A stretch of 64,000 nucleotides of DNA from JBJMHZ01 sp045807125. Lineage in GTDB: Bacteria; Actinomycetota; Actinomycetes; JAWWOL01. The stretch covers positions 1-64,000 of the forward strand of contig JBJMHZ010000021.1 in assembly GCA_045807125.1 (NCBI GenBank). Reading direction: 5' to 3'. A model generated the notes under the pieces. That model did not search any database. It saw only the letters and a program-made list of their open reading frames with translations, and was not told where the DNA came from. Positions 1 to 6,455 of this stretch are shown in pieces; position 1 is the first letter of the stretch, and every line of letters starts with the position of its first letter. The position numbers were made by a program, and so were the translations under genes.

Positions 1-605
1 CGGGACAGCACCTGCATGACCCGCTCGATCTCCTTCTCGCGCCCGATGACCGGGTCGAGCTTGCCCTCGCGAGCTGCCTGCGTGTAGTTGCGGCCGAACT
101 GGTCGAGCACCAGCGACGTCGACGGCGTGCCCTCGGCCGGACCGCCGGCGGTGGCGGCCTCCTTGCCCTGGTAGCCGGACAGTAGCTGGATCACCTGCTG
201 GCGCACCCGGTTGAGGTCGGCGCCGAGCTTGACCAGCACCTGGGCGGCGACGCCCTCGCCCTCGCGGATAAGGCCGAGCAGGATGTGCTCGGTGCCGATG
301 TAGTTGTGCCCGAGCTGCAGCGCCTCGCGCAGGCTCAGCTCGAGGACCTTCTTGGCGCGCGGGGTGAACGGGATGTGGCCGCTCGGGGCCTGCTGGCCCT
401 GCCCGATGATCTCCTCGACCTGCTGCCGCACGCCTTCGAGCGATATGCCGAGGCTCTCGAGGGCCTTCGCGGCGACGCCCTCGCCCTCGTGGATGAGGCC
501 GAGCAGGATGTGCTCGGTGCCGATGTAGTTGTGGTTGAGCATCCTGGCCTCTTCTTGAGCCAGGACGACGACCCGCCGGGCGCGGTCGGTGAACCGTTCG
601 AACAT
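1..605 (-). CDS. clpC: ClpC, AAA+ unfoldase of the Clp protease (N-terminal part only)
   Basis: N-terminal 201 residues of the ATP-dependent chaperone ClpC, which unfolds substrates and feeds them to ClpP in the cytosol. The protein opens MFERFTDRARRVVVLAQEEA and carries the two Clp N-domain repeats, each with the block HNYIGTEHILLGLI (about residues 24 and 99), followed by a linker and the start of the first AAA+ module (DPVIGREKEIERV). The ATG at 605 has a strong GAGGAG ribosome site. The window edge cuts the gene, so both Walker motifs and the C-terminus lie outside. Lsr2 and lysS upstream on the same strand match the usual actinobacterial lysS-lsr2-clpC order, but 580 bp and a hairpin separate clpC from lsr2, so it probably has its own promoter. 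Confidence 0.97.
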   Translation of the reverse strand, partial: MFERFTDRARRVVVLAQEEARMLNHNYIGTEHILLGLIHEGEGVAAKALESLGISLEGVRQQVEEIIGQGQQAPSGHIPFTPRAKKVLELSLREALQLGHNYIGTEHILLGLIREGEGVAAQVLVKLGADLNRVRQQVIQLLSGYQGKEAATAGGPAEGTPSTSLVLDQFGRNYTQAAREGKLDPVIGREKEIERVMQVLS

Positions 606-866
606 GTGCGCTCCTCACAGGGCGGGCGGGCAGTGAAGGAGTCCCTGCCTATCCGCATGCTAGTCCCGGCGGGTGCCTCACGACGCCCTAGTGCTTGCCG
701 CGCACCCGCCGGTGGTGCCGCCGTCGCGAGGACGGGCCTCGGGATCGACGGCGGCGCCGACGGGGCCCGTGCCAATCGATCGGGGTGGCGGTGAACCGTA
801 CGGTCCAACGGCCCCCCGCGCACGGGTGTTCCCCTCGCACCGGTTCGCTGGCGGCGAACGCGGCGC

Positions 867-949
867 GGGCATTGCGGGTGATCAGGCATTGCGGGTGATC
901 GGGCATTGCGGGTGATCGGGCATTGCGGTGATCGGGCATTGCGGTGATC
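867..949. repeat. Five tandem copies of a 16-17 bp unit
   Basis: Units at 867-883, 884-900, 901-917, 918-933 and 934-949. The consensus is GGGCATTGCGGGTGATC; the second copy begins AGG, and the last two lack one G. They lie roughly midway between clpC and lsr2 in DNA without a gene. Function unknown: replication slippage, or a protein-binding array upstream of clpC. Confidence 0.85.
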
Positions 950-1107
950 GGTCTTGGCTGTTCGGTGCCCGGTGTTCCCGGCGGGGGTGGCTGCACGCGC
1001 CCCCTCGACTGCACGATCGGCCGGAAACCCGCCGGAATGAAGCTCCCGGGAGGCATGGACGGCCAGGGAGGGCCGCCGGAAGCTGCGCATCAGGGCGGGA
1101 AGCGCGC

Positions 1108-1144
1108 GAGCGCGGTGGCGGGGCAACCTCCCACCACCGCGCTC
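1108..1144 (-). terminator. Hairpin downstream of lsr2, probable terminator
   Basis: An 11-bp perfect stem (GAGCGCGGTGG pairing with CCACCGCGCTC) around a 15-nt loop, about 40 nt beyond the lsr2 stop. There is no T-tract, as is common for actinobacterial terminators, so the call rests on position and stem strength only. Confidence 0.5.
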
Positions 1145-1185
1145 GCCGGCGCTGCGCTCAGTGTCGCTCAGTGCGCTCAGTGCGC

Positions 1186-1545
1186 TCAGTGCGCGGCCTC
1201 GTACTCCTCCACGATCGACGCCGGGAGCCGGCCCCGGTCCGGGACCTGCCTGCCCTGCTCACGGGCCCAGCGGCGGATCTCGGCGGTGCGCTGCCGGTCG
1301 CCACCGCCGCGGGAGCGGCCGCCACCGCCGCCGGTCGCCCGGCTGCGGCCACCACCGCGCGCGGATCCGGAGCGGCGGGCGGAGCCCACGTACGGGGCGA
1401 ACGCGTCGCGCATCTCCCGTGCGTGCTTGTCGCATACGTCGATTTCGTACGCGGTCCCGTCCACGGAAAAACCGACCGTTTCGGTGCCGGGTGTGTCGTC
1501 GCCATGCACGTCGCAGACGAGGAGCACTTGAACGCGTTGAGCCAT
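1186..1545 (-). CDS. lsr2: Lsr2-type nucleoid-associated protein
   Basis: 119-residue H-NS-like protein that bridges DNA and silences AT-rich, often horizontally acquired, genes. The N-terminal dimerisation domain begins MAQRVQVLLVCDVHGDD and has the typical VGFSVDGTAYEIDVC strand. The C-terminal DNA-binding domain (about residues 85-119) reads IRRWAREQGRQVPDRGRLPA, with the RGR minor-groove hook. The linker is richer in Gly/Arg/Ser (GGGRSRATGGGGGRSRGGG) than in mycobacterial Lsr2 and may add non-specific DNA contact. ATG start at 1545. Its place between lysS and clpC is the conserved actinobacterial location. Confidence 0.97.
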   Translation of the reverse strand: MAQRVQVLLVCDVHGDDTPGTETVGFSVDGTAYEIDVCDKHAREMRDAFAPYVGSARRSGSARGGGRSRATGGGGGRSRGGGDRQRTAEIRRWAREQGRQVPDRGRLPASIVEEYEAAH

Positions 1546-1753
1546 GATGGCTGCCCTCCGGGGTACGCACTGGTGTCCTAGCTGCCCACTTTCTTACACC
1601 AGTTCGGCAATACTCGCGACCGGACACCCCGCATTTCACTCGGACGCGGGCCGGGGGGCACCCCATCGCTCTGCGAATTCGATCGCTATCGCAGCGCGAC
1701 CTTGGCGCGGACATCGGCGCCGATTGCCTGATCAATTGCATCGGCAACCGACC

Positions 1754-2215
1754 TCAATGGCGCGGCCGGTCCGCGGTGATTGAGGAGACAACCATCTCCG
1801 ACGTCTCCAGGATATCTCGTCGGCGCGGGCTGGCCAGTGCGGTGCAGGCAATCACCGCGGACGGCACGACGACCACCGCGGCGAGGCAGTCGAGATCGTG
1901 GCCGAGCTCGTCGTGGGCACTGAACCAGGCGAATGCGCGGTGCAGATCGCGGCGGTAACGGGCGCGAAAGGAGATCGCTTCGTCGCCGGCATCGACGGCG
2001 AGCTCGCGCAGCAGTTCCAGCAACCGGTCCGCGCCCTCGCGCTCGGCCAGCGGGCCCGGTTCGCGCGGAAACACCGCGAGCCGCAGCTCGCCCCGGCGCC
2101 CGCCGCTCGGCGCGCCGGCCGGCGTCAGCAGGTAATCGCGGCCGGGAATGCCGCGCACCTCCCATCCGTCGGGCACCGGGACGGCGAACGCGCCCGCGCA
2201 CCGCAGCAGGGCCAC
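1754..2215 (-). CDS. Conserved hypothetical protein downstream of lysS
   Basis: 153 residues from a GTG only 5 nt after the lysS stop, so certainly in the lysS transcript. The product opens with LLRCAGAFAVPVPDGWEVRG and continues with alternating strand-like segments and a helix (REGADRLLELLRELA). The start PVPDGW...YLLTPAG followed by LRLAVFP resembles the small PsbP/DcrB-like (DUF1795-type) fold found in actinobacterial lipoproteins and stress proteins, but there is no signal peptide, so this is only a fold guess. No catalytic motif seen. Translational coupling to lysS is likely because there is almost no spacer. Confidence 0.6.
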   Translation of the reverse strand: MALLRCAGAFAVPVPDGWEVRGIPGRDYLLTPAGAPSGGRRGELRLAVFPREPGPLAEREGADRLLELLRELAVDAGDEAISFRARYRRDLHRAFAWFSAHDELGHDLDCLAAVVVVPSAVIACTALASPRRRDILETSEMVVSSITADRPRH

Positions 2216-2220
2216 CGCGC

Positions 2221-3759
2221 CTACTCGGGGCGGACGAGCGGGAACAGGATCGTCTCCCGGATGCCGACGCCGGTGAGCAGCATGAGCAGCCGGTCGACGC
2301 CCATGCCGAGGCCGCCGATCGGCGGCGCGCCGTGCTCGAGCGCCCGCAGGAAGTCCTCGTCGAGCGCCATCGCCTCCTGGTCGCCGCCCGCCGCCAGCAG
2401 CGACTGGGCGACCAGCCGGCGGCGCTGCTCGTCCGGGTCGACCAGCTCGGAGTACGCAGGCGCCAGCTCGACGCCGGCGACGACGAGGTCCCACGCCTCG
2501 ACCAGCCGGGGGTCGCGGCGGTGCGGCCGGGCCAGCGGCCGGACCGATGCCGGGTAGTCGCGCACGAACGTCGGCGTGGTGATCGTCCGCTCGACGAGCT
2601 TCTCGTACAGCTCGAGCAGGACCTCGCCATGGCCCCAGCCGGGCTGGAGCGCGACGCCGTGCCGGTCGGCCAGCGCGCGGAGCCGGTCGACGGGGGTGTC
2701 GATGGTGAGCTCCTCGCCGACGGCGCCGGACACCGCCTCGTGCAGGGTCACCGAGCGCCACGGCGCGCTGAGGTCGATCTCGCCGCCGTGGCCGTCGGGG
2801 ACGACGGTCGCGCCGAGCGCGGTGGCCGCGTCGAGCACGATCGTGCGCGCCACGGTCGCCATCGTGTCGTAGTCGCCGTAGGCCTCGTACGCCTCGAGCA
2901 TCGTGAACTCGGGGCTGTGGGTTGAGTCGACGCCCTCGTTGCGGAAGGTGCGGCCGACCTCGTACACCCGCTCGACCCCGCCGACGATCACCCGCTTGAG
3001 GTGCAGCTCGAGCGCGATGCGCAGGTACATCCCGACGTCGAAGGCGTTGAGGTGGGTGGCGAACGGCCGGGCCGCCGCGCCGCCGTGCAGCGGCTGGAGC
3101 ATCGGCGTCTCGACCTCGACGTAGCCGAGCCGGTCCATCGTCGCGCGGACCGAGCGCAGGACGGCCGCGCGCTGGTGCACCATCGACCGCGCCTCGGGGC
3201 GCACGATGAGGTCGAGGTAGCGCATCCGGACGCGGGCCTCCGGGTCGGCGAGGCCCTTCCACTTCTCCGGCAGGGGGCGCAACGCCTTCCCTGTCAGCTC
3301 GAAGCGGTCGGCGAGGACCGACAGCTCGCCGCGCCGGCTAGTGATCACCTCGCCCTCGACGCCGACGTGGTCGCCGAGGTCGACGTAGTCCTTCCACCGC
3401 CGCAGCTGCTCCTCCCCTGCCGCGTCGAGGGCGAGCATGACCTGGATGTCGCCGGTGCCGTCCCTGATCGTGGCGAAGATCAGCTTGCCGGTGACCCGGT
3501 TGAGGACGACCCGCCCGGCCACGGCGACCCGCTCCCCGGTACGGGCGTCCGGCGGGAGGCCGGCGTGCCCGGCGCGCAGCGGCGCGATGTCGGTGGTGCG
3601 CGGGAAGCCCGGCGGGTACGGATCGATCCCCTCGGCCCGCAGCCGGTCCAGCTTGTCGCGACGCACCCGGACCTGCTCGGGCAGGTCGCGGTCGTCGGCC
3701 GGCCCGGCCGGCCCGGCTGGCCCCGCTATGGCCGGCGTGTCGTCGCTCACGCAGGCCAT
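2221..3759 (-). CDS. lysS: Lysyl-tRNA synthetase, class II
   Basis: 512-residue class II synthetase that charges tRNA-Lys. The N-terminal OB-fold anticodon domain (about residues 60-165; VAVAGRVVLNRVTGKLIFATIRD) is followed by the catalytic core with motif 1 (YLDLIVRPEARSM...YVEVETPML), motif 2 (VYEVGRTFRNEGVDSTHSPEFTML split around the loop) and motif 3 (IGGLGMGVDRLLMLLTG) near the C-terminus. The start is uncertain: I chose ATG 3759; a GTG at 3750 would remove three residues, and an in-frame upstream ATG would add an implausible Ala/Arg-rich extension. A proline/alanine-rich leader (AGPAGPAGPA) precedes the conserved part. Family identity is secure. Confidence 0.96.
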   Translation of the reverse strand: MACVSDDTPAIAGPAGPAGPADDRDLPEQVRVRRDKLDRLRAEGIDPYPPGFPRTTDIAPLRAGHAGLPPDARTGERVAVAGRVVLNRVTGKLIFATIRDGTGDIQVMLALDAAGEEQLRRWKDYVDLGDHVGVEGEVITSRRGELSVLADRFELTGKALRPLPEKWKGLADPEARVRMRYLDLIVRPEARSMVHQRAAVLRSVRATMDRLGYVEVETPMLQPLHGGAAARPFATHLNAFDVGMYLRIALELHLKRVIVGGVERVYEVGRTFRNEGVDSTHSPEFTMLEAYEAYGDYDTMATVARTIVLDAATALGATVVPDGHGGEIDLSAPWRSVTLHEAVSGAVGEELTIDTPVDRLRALADRHGVALQPGWGHGEVLLELYEKLVERTITTPTFVRDYPASVRPLARPHRRDPRLVEAWDLVVAGVELAPAYSELVDPDEQRRRLVAQSLLAAGGDQEAMALDEDFLRALEHGAPPIGGLGMGVDRLLMLLTGVGIRETILFPLVRPE

Positions 3760-3842
3760 TCTCGCAGCGCCGGCGGCCACGAACCGCGCGGCACGGGCCG
3801 CAACGGCCGGACGTGGCACCGCAAAGCTCCTAAACTGCCCCC

Positions 3843-4373
3843 GTGCCTGCGCTCACCGGACCGGTCCTCTCCGCCGCCGCCCTGCTGGTGGCGGCCGGCG
3901 CGCCGAAGGTCGGGCGGCCGGCAGCGGCCACCGGGGCGCTGCGGTCGGTCGGCGCCAGGGTGCCGGCCTGGGCCGTCCGGGCGCTCGGCGCCGGGGAGGC
4001 CGCGCTCGGCGCGCTGGTGCTCGTCGCCGGCGGCCGGGTGGCCACCGCGCTGGTCGCGGCGTCGTACGCGGGCTTCACCGGCTTCGTCGCGCTGGCGCTC
4101 CGCACCGGGGGTGCGGTCTCGTCCTGCGGCTGCGTCGGCCGGGCCGACACCCCGCCGACCCGGGCTCACCTGGTCGTCACCGGCGCGCTCGCGCTGCTCG
4201 CGGCGGCCGCGGCGGCCACCGGCCAGGTGCGCGGGCTCGCCGTCCTGCTGCCGGCGGCACCGGCCGAGACGGCCCTGACCGTCGCGCTCGCCGGGATCGG
4301 GTGCTGGCTGGCCTGGCTCGCGCTCGCCGAGCTGCCGCGCCTGCGCCCGGCCGGGACCGCTGCCCGTACCTGA
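3843..4373 (+). CDS. MauE-like membrane protein (DoxX/MauE fold)
   Basis: 176-residue integral membrane protein with four to five hydrophobic segments (about residues 7-22, 43-62, 66-86, 107-125, 135-158). MauE proteins are DoxD/DsbB-like membrane partners needed for disulfide formation and maturation of the methylamine dehydrogenase light chain. The short Cys-Gly-Cys motif (C95, C97) in the loop after the third segment is the feature expected for a redox-active MauE relative. GTG start at 3843, directed away from lysS. It heads a plus-strand cluster whose last member carries a methylamine-dehydrogenase light-chain-like domain, so a role in oxidising or folding that Cys-rich protein is the natural inference. 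Confidence 0.8.
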   Translation: MPALTGPVLSAAALLVAAGAPKVGRPAAATGALRSVGARVPAWAVRALGAGEAALGALVLVAGGRVATALVAASYAGFTGFVALALRTGGAVSSCGCVGRADTPPTRAHLVVTGALALLAAAAAATGQVRGLAVLLPAAPAETALTVALAGIGCWLAWLALAELPRLRPAGTAART

Positions 4374-4437
4374 CCGCCGCACCGCTGCTGCCCCTACGCA
4401 CCGCAACCGCACCGCAACCGCACCGCCAGGAGGGACC

Positions 4438-5283
4438 ATGCTCGCAGCCGTCATCGCCGAGGCGGTGGCCCTGTCCCTGCTCGGCCTGCTCGTCGCGGGG
4501 CTGCTGCGCAGCCACGCCGAGATCATGCGGGCCCTGCACGAGCTCGGCGCGAGCCTCGACCCCGACGCCGGCTCGCCTGGGCCGGTCCCCGTCGCGCTCG
4601 GCGCCGGCCTGCACGGCGGCCGGGTGGTGGCACCTGGCCGCGACCCGACGCAGGACGCGGCGCACGACGTGGTCGGCGTCCGGCTCGACGGCAGCGCGGT
4701 CGCGCTCGCCGTGGCAGGTGCCAGGCACGACACGCTGCTCGCCTTCCTGTCGACCGGCTGCTCGACCTGCGCGCCGTTCTGGTCGGCCCTGCGCGGGCCG
4801 GCCGACGTGCCCGGCGGCGCGCGGCTCGTCGTCGTCGTGCAGGACGAGGAGAGCGAGTCGCGCCTGCGCCGGCTCGCCGGCACCGAGATCGACGTCGTAG
4901 CCTCGAGCGCGGCCTGGGAGGCGTACGGCGTCCCCGGCTCGCCGCACTTCGTCTACGTCGACGGGCCGGCCGGCCGGGTCGTCGGCGAGGGGACCGCGCC
5001 GACCTGGGAGCAGGTGCGCGACCTGCTCGGCCAGGCCGGCGCCGACCGCCGGCTCAGCGCCGCCCGGAACGGCCAGCACCCCGGCGACCCCAGGGACGAC
5101 GACCCCAGGGACGACGACCCCAGGGACAGCGATCCCAGGGACAGCGATCCCAGGGACAGTGCGCAGCGGGTCGACGCCGAGCTGCTCGCCGCCGGCATCG
5201 GGCCCGGCCACCCCAGCCTGTACGGGCCGCCGGAGACGGGCCTCGCCGGCCGCGCGGACGCGGGCCGGTGGCGCCGGTCGTGA
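4438..5283 (+). CDS. Membrane-anchored thioredoxin-like protein (MauD/TlpA type)
   Basis: 281 residues. An N-terminal uncleaved anchor (about residues 3-23) precedes an extracytoplasmic thioredoxin-like domain (about 75-205) with the redox motif GCSTC (C108, C111) after strand LLAFLST, and a likely cis-proline region VPGSPHFVYVDG. The arrangement matches MauD, the disulfide isomerase partner of MauE. The C-terminal tail is unusual: five tandem DPRD-type pentapeptides (residues about 217-241) encoded by a 15-bp repeat, then a Gly/Pro-rich end. ATG with AGGAGG-like site just upstream (AGGAGGGACC). It lies 64 bp after the MauE-like gene and overlaps the next small frame by GTGA. Confidence 0.82.
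   Translation: MLAAVIAEAVALSLLGLLVAGLLRSHAEIMRALHELGASLDPDAGSPGPVPVALGAGLHGGRVVAPGRDPTQDAAHDVVGVRLDGSAVALAVAGARHDTLLAFLSTGCSTCAPFWSALRGPADVPGGARLVVVVQDEESESRLRRLAGTEIDVVASSAAWEAYGVPGSPHFVYVDGPAGRVVGEGTAPTWEQVRDLLGQAGADRRLSAARNGQHPGDPRDDDPRDDDPRDSDPRDSDPRDSAQRVDAELLAAGIGPGHPSLYGPPETGLAGRADAGRWRRS
5086..5160 (+). repeat. In-frame 15-bp tandem repeat, five copies
   Basis: Copies at 5086-5100, 5101-5115, 5116-5130, 5131-5145 and 5146-5160 with consensus GAYCCCAGGGACRRC. They encode DPRDD/DPRDS pentapeptides in the acidic-basic tail of the thioredoxin-like protein. The unit is a multiple of three, so copy changes keep the frame. Confidence 0.9.
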
Positions 5284-5363
5284 GCGGCGTCACCGGCATC
5301 GTGGTCGCGGTCGGCATGGCCGTGGCCGCGCTCGCCGGGGTCCGCTCGACCTGGTCGCCTTGA
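5280..5363 (+). CDS. Putative 27-residue membrane peptide
   Basis: Small open frame starting GTG AGC GGC, overlapping the preceding stop as GTGA and ending TGA at 5363, 9 nt before the next gene start. The product (MSGVTGIVVAVGMAVAALAG, then VRSTWSP) is almost entirely one hydrophobic helix with Arg and Trp at the C-terminal boundary. The overlap style is the same as at three other junctions in this window, which favours real translation. No known family recognised; it could simply be a translational-coupling frame. Confidence 0.4.
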   Translation: MSGVTGIVVAVGMAVAALAGVRSTWSP

Positions 5364-5372
5364 GGGGAGTCG

Positions 5373-5975
5373 ATGCTCGCGAGCATCACCCCGCTCGGTG
5401 AGCGGGCAAGGGGCGGCGCCTGGTGGCGCACCACGACGGCGTACACGATCGCTTCGGCGGCCGGCGGCGCGCTCCTCGGCGGCGCGCTCGGCGGGCTGGG
5501 CGCGCTGCTGAGCGTGCTGGAGCCGCGCGCGTCGGCCGGGGCGCTGCTGACCGTGGCCGCTGCGGTCGCGGTCGCGGCCACCGTCGCCGACCTGCGCGGG
5601 CGGCCGCCGAGCATCCGCCGGCAGGTGGACGAGCGGTGGCTCGTGACCTACCGCGACTGGGTCCACGGCGCCGGCTTCGGCGCGCAGCTGGGCCTCGGCG
5701 CGGTCACGATCGTGACCTCCGCGTCGGTCTACCTCACGTGGGCGCTCGAGCTGGCGAGCGCGAGCGCGGCGGCCGGGTCGGCGATCGGCCTCGCCTTCGG
5801 GCTGGTGCGGGCGCTCCCGCTGCTCACGCTGGCCGGCGTCCACGACCCCGGGGCGCTGCGGCGGCGGCACCAGGACTGGCAGCGCTGGGCGCCCCGGATC
5901 GCGGGCGCGACGGTGGCCGGGCAGGCGATCGCCGCCGTGCTGCTGGCGGCCGGTGCGGCGGGAGCGCTCACGTGA
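5373..5975 (+). CDS. Polytopic membrane protein of the Mau-like cluster
   Basis: 200 residues with ATG at 5373 after a GGGGAG site. Hydrophobic segments at about 21-48 (very Gly/Ala-rich), 55-70, 100-118, 122-142 and 178-198; a conserved-looking polar loop DERWLVTYRDWVHGAGFGAQLGLG lies in the middle (split here: DERWLVTYRDW then VHGAGFGAQLGLG). No family recognised. It overlaps the next gene by GTGA, so the products are probably made in fixed ratio. From the context it may help export, anchor or mature the light-chain-like protein, but nothing in the sequence shows that directly. Confidence 0.7.
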   Translation: MLASITPLGERARGGAWWRTTTAYTIASAAGGALLGGALGGLGALLSVLEPRASAGALLTVAAAVAVAATVADLRGRPPSIRRQVDERWLVTYRDWVHGAGFGAQLGLGAVTIVTSASVYLTWALELASASAAAGSAIGLAFGLVRALPLLTLAGVHDPGALRRRHQDWQRWAPRIAGATVAGQAIAAVLLAAGAAGALT

Positions 5976-6433
5976 GCCCCTCGCCGGCGCGGCTGCGCGC
6001 GCACGGCCTGGGGGTGTCGCCGCCGCCCGGCTGGGACGCGCACATCTACCGGCGGGCCGGCGACGGCGACGGCAGCGTCGCGCACCCCGTGCTGCACGCG
6101 GCCACCGTCCCGCTGCCACGCTCGAGGGGCGACTACGGCACCGGGGCCGTCGAGCTGCTGGGTCCGCACGACGTCCTGGTGGCGCTCGTCGAGCACGGGG
6201 ACGCGGCGGCCGGCACCGCGCTGTTCGCGAGGGCGGGGCTGCCGCGCCCCGCGGTTGCCGACTTCGATCCGCGCGGCCTGCAGCGCACGATCGACGGCCA
6301 GAGCGGCGCGCAGTGGTTCTTCCACGTCGGGCGGCGCGCGTTCTGCCTCTACGTCGTCCTCGGCTCGCACGCCGCCAGGGCGCGGCTGATCCCCCGCGTC
6401 CGCCAGCTCGTCGACGCCCTGGTGATCGAGTGA
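5972..6433 (+). CDS. Hypothetical cytosolic protein of the Mau-like cluster
   Basis: 153 residues from a GTG that overlaps the previous stop. It is soluble, with no signal peptide and one Cys (in RRAFCLYVVLG). The middle contains HDVLVALVEHGDAAAGTALF and the end VRQLVDALVIE, an alpha/beta pattern resembling the unnamed protein often found beside MauE/LGFP genes in actinomycetes. No catalytic motif is visible. It is cotranscribed with the flanking genes on spacing, 22 bp before the Tat-exported gene. Function unknown. Confidence 0.68.
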   Translation: MSPSPARLRAHGLGVSPPPGWDAHIYRRAGDGDGSVAHPVLHAATVPLPRSRGDYGTGAVELLGPHDVLVALVEHGDAAAGTALFARAGLPRPAVADFDPRGLQRTIDGQSGAQWFFHVGRRAFCLYVVLGSHAARARLIPRVRQLVDALVIE

Positions 6434-6455
6434 CCCCCGCCAGAGAGGAGCGCGC

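Larger units (their letters stand above)
606..1185. other. Non-coding stretch between clpC and lsr2
   Basis: No convincing gene: several open frames exist on both strands, but all are arginine/proline-rich products typical of non-coding GC-rich DNA. The stretch should contain the clpC promoter near its left end. It also holds a 17-bp tandem repeat cluster (867-949), a hairpin (1108-1144), and short GCGCTCAGT repeats (about 1154-1193) that run into the lsr2 stop codon. Confidence 0.7.

Noticed and set aside
867..949. The 17-bp repeat cluster as a CRISPR array
   Set aside because: Units are directly abutting with no spacers and no cas genes anywhere in the window.
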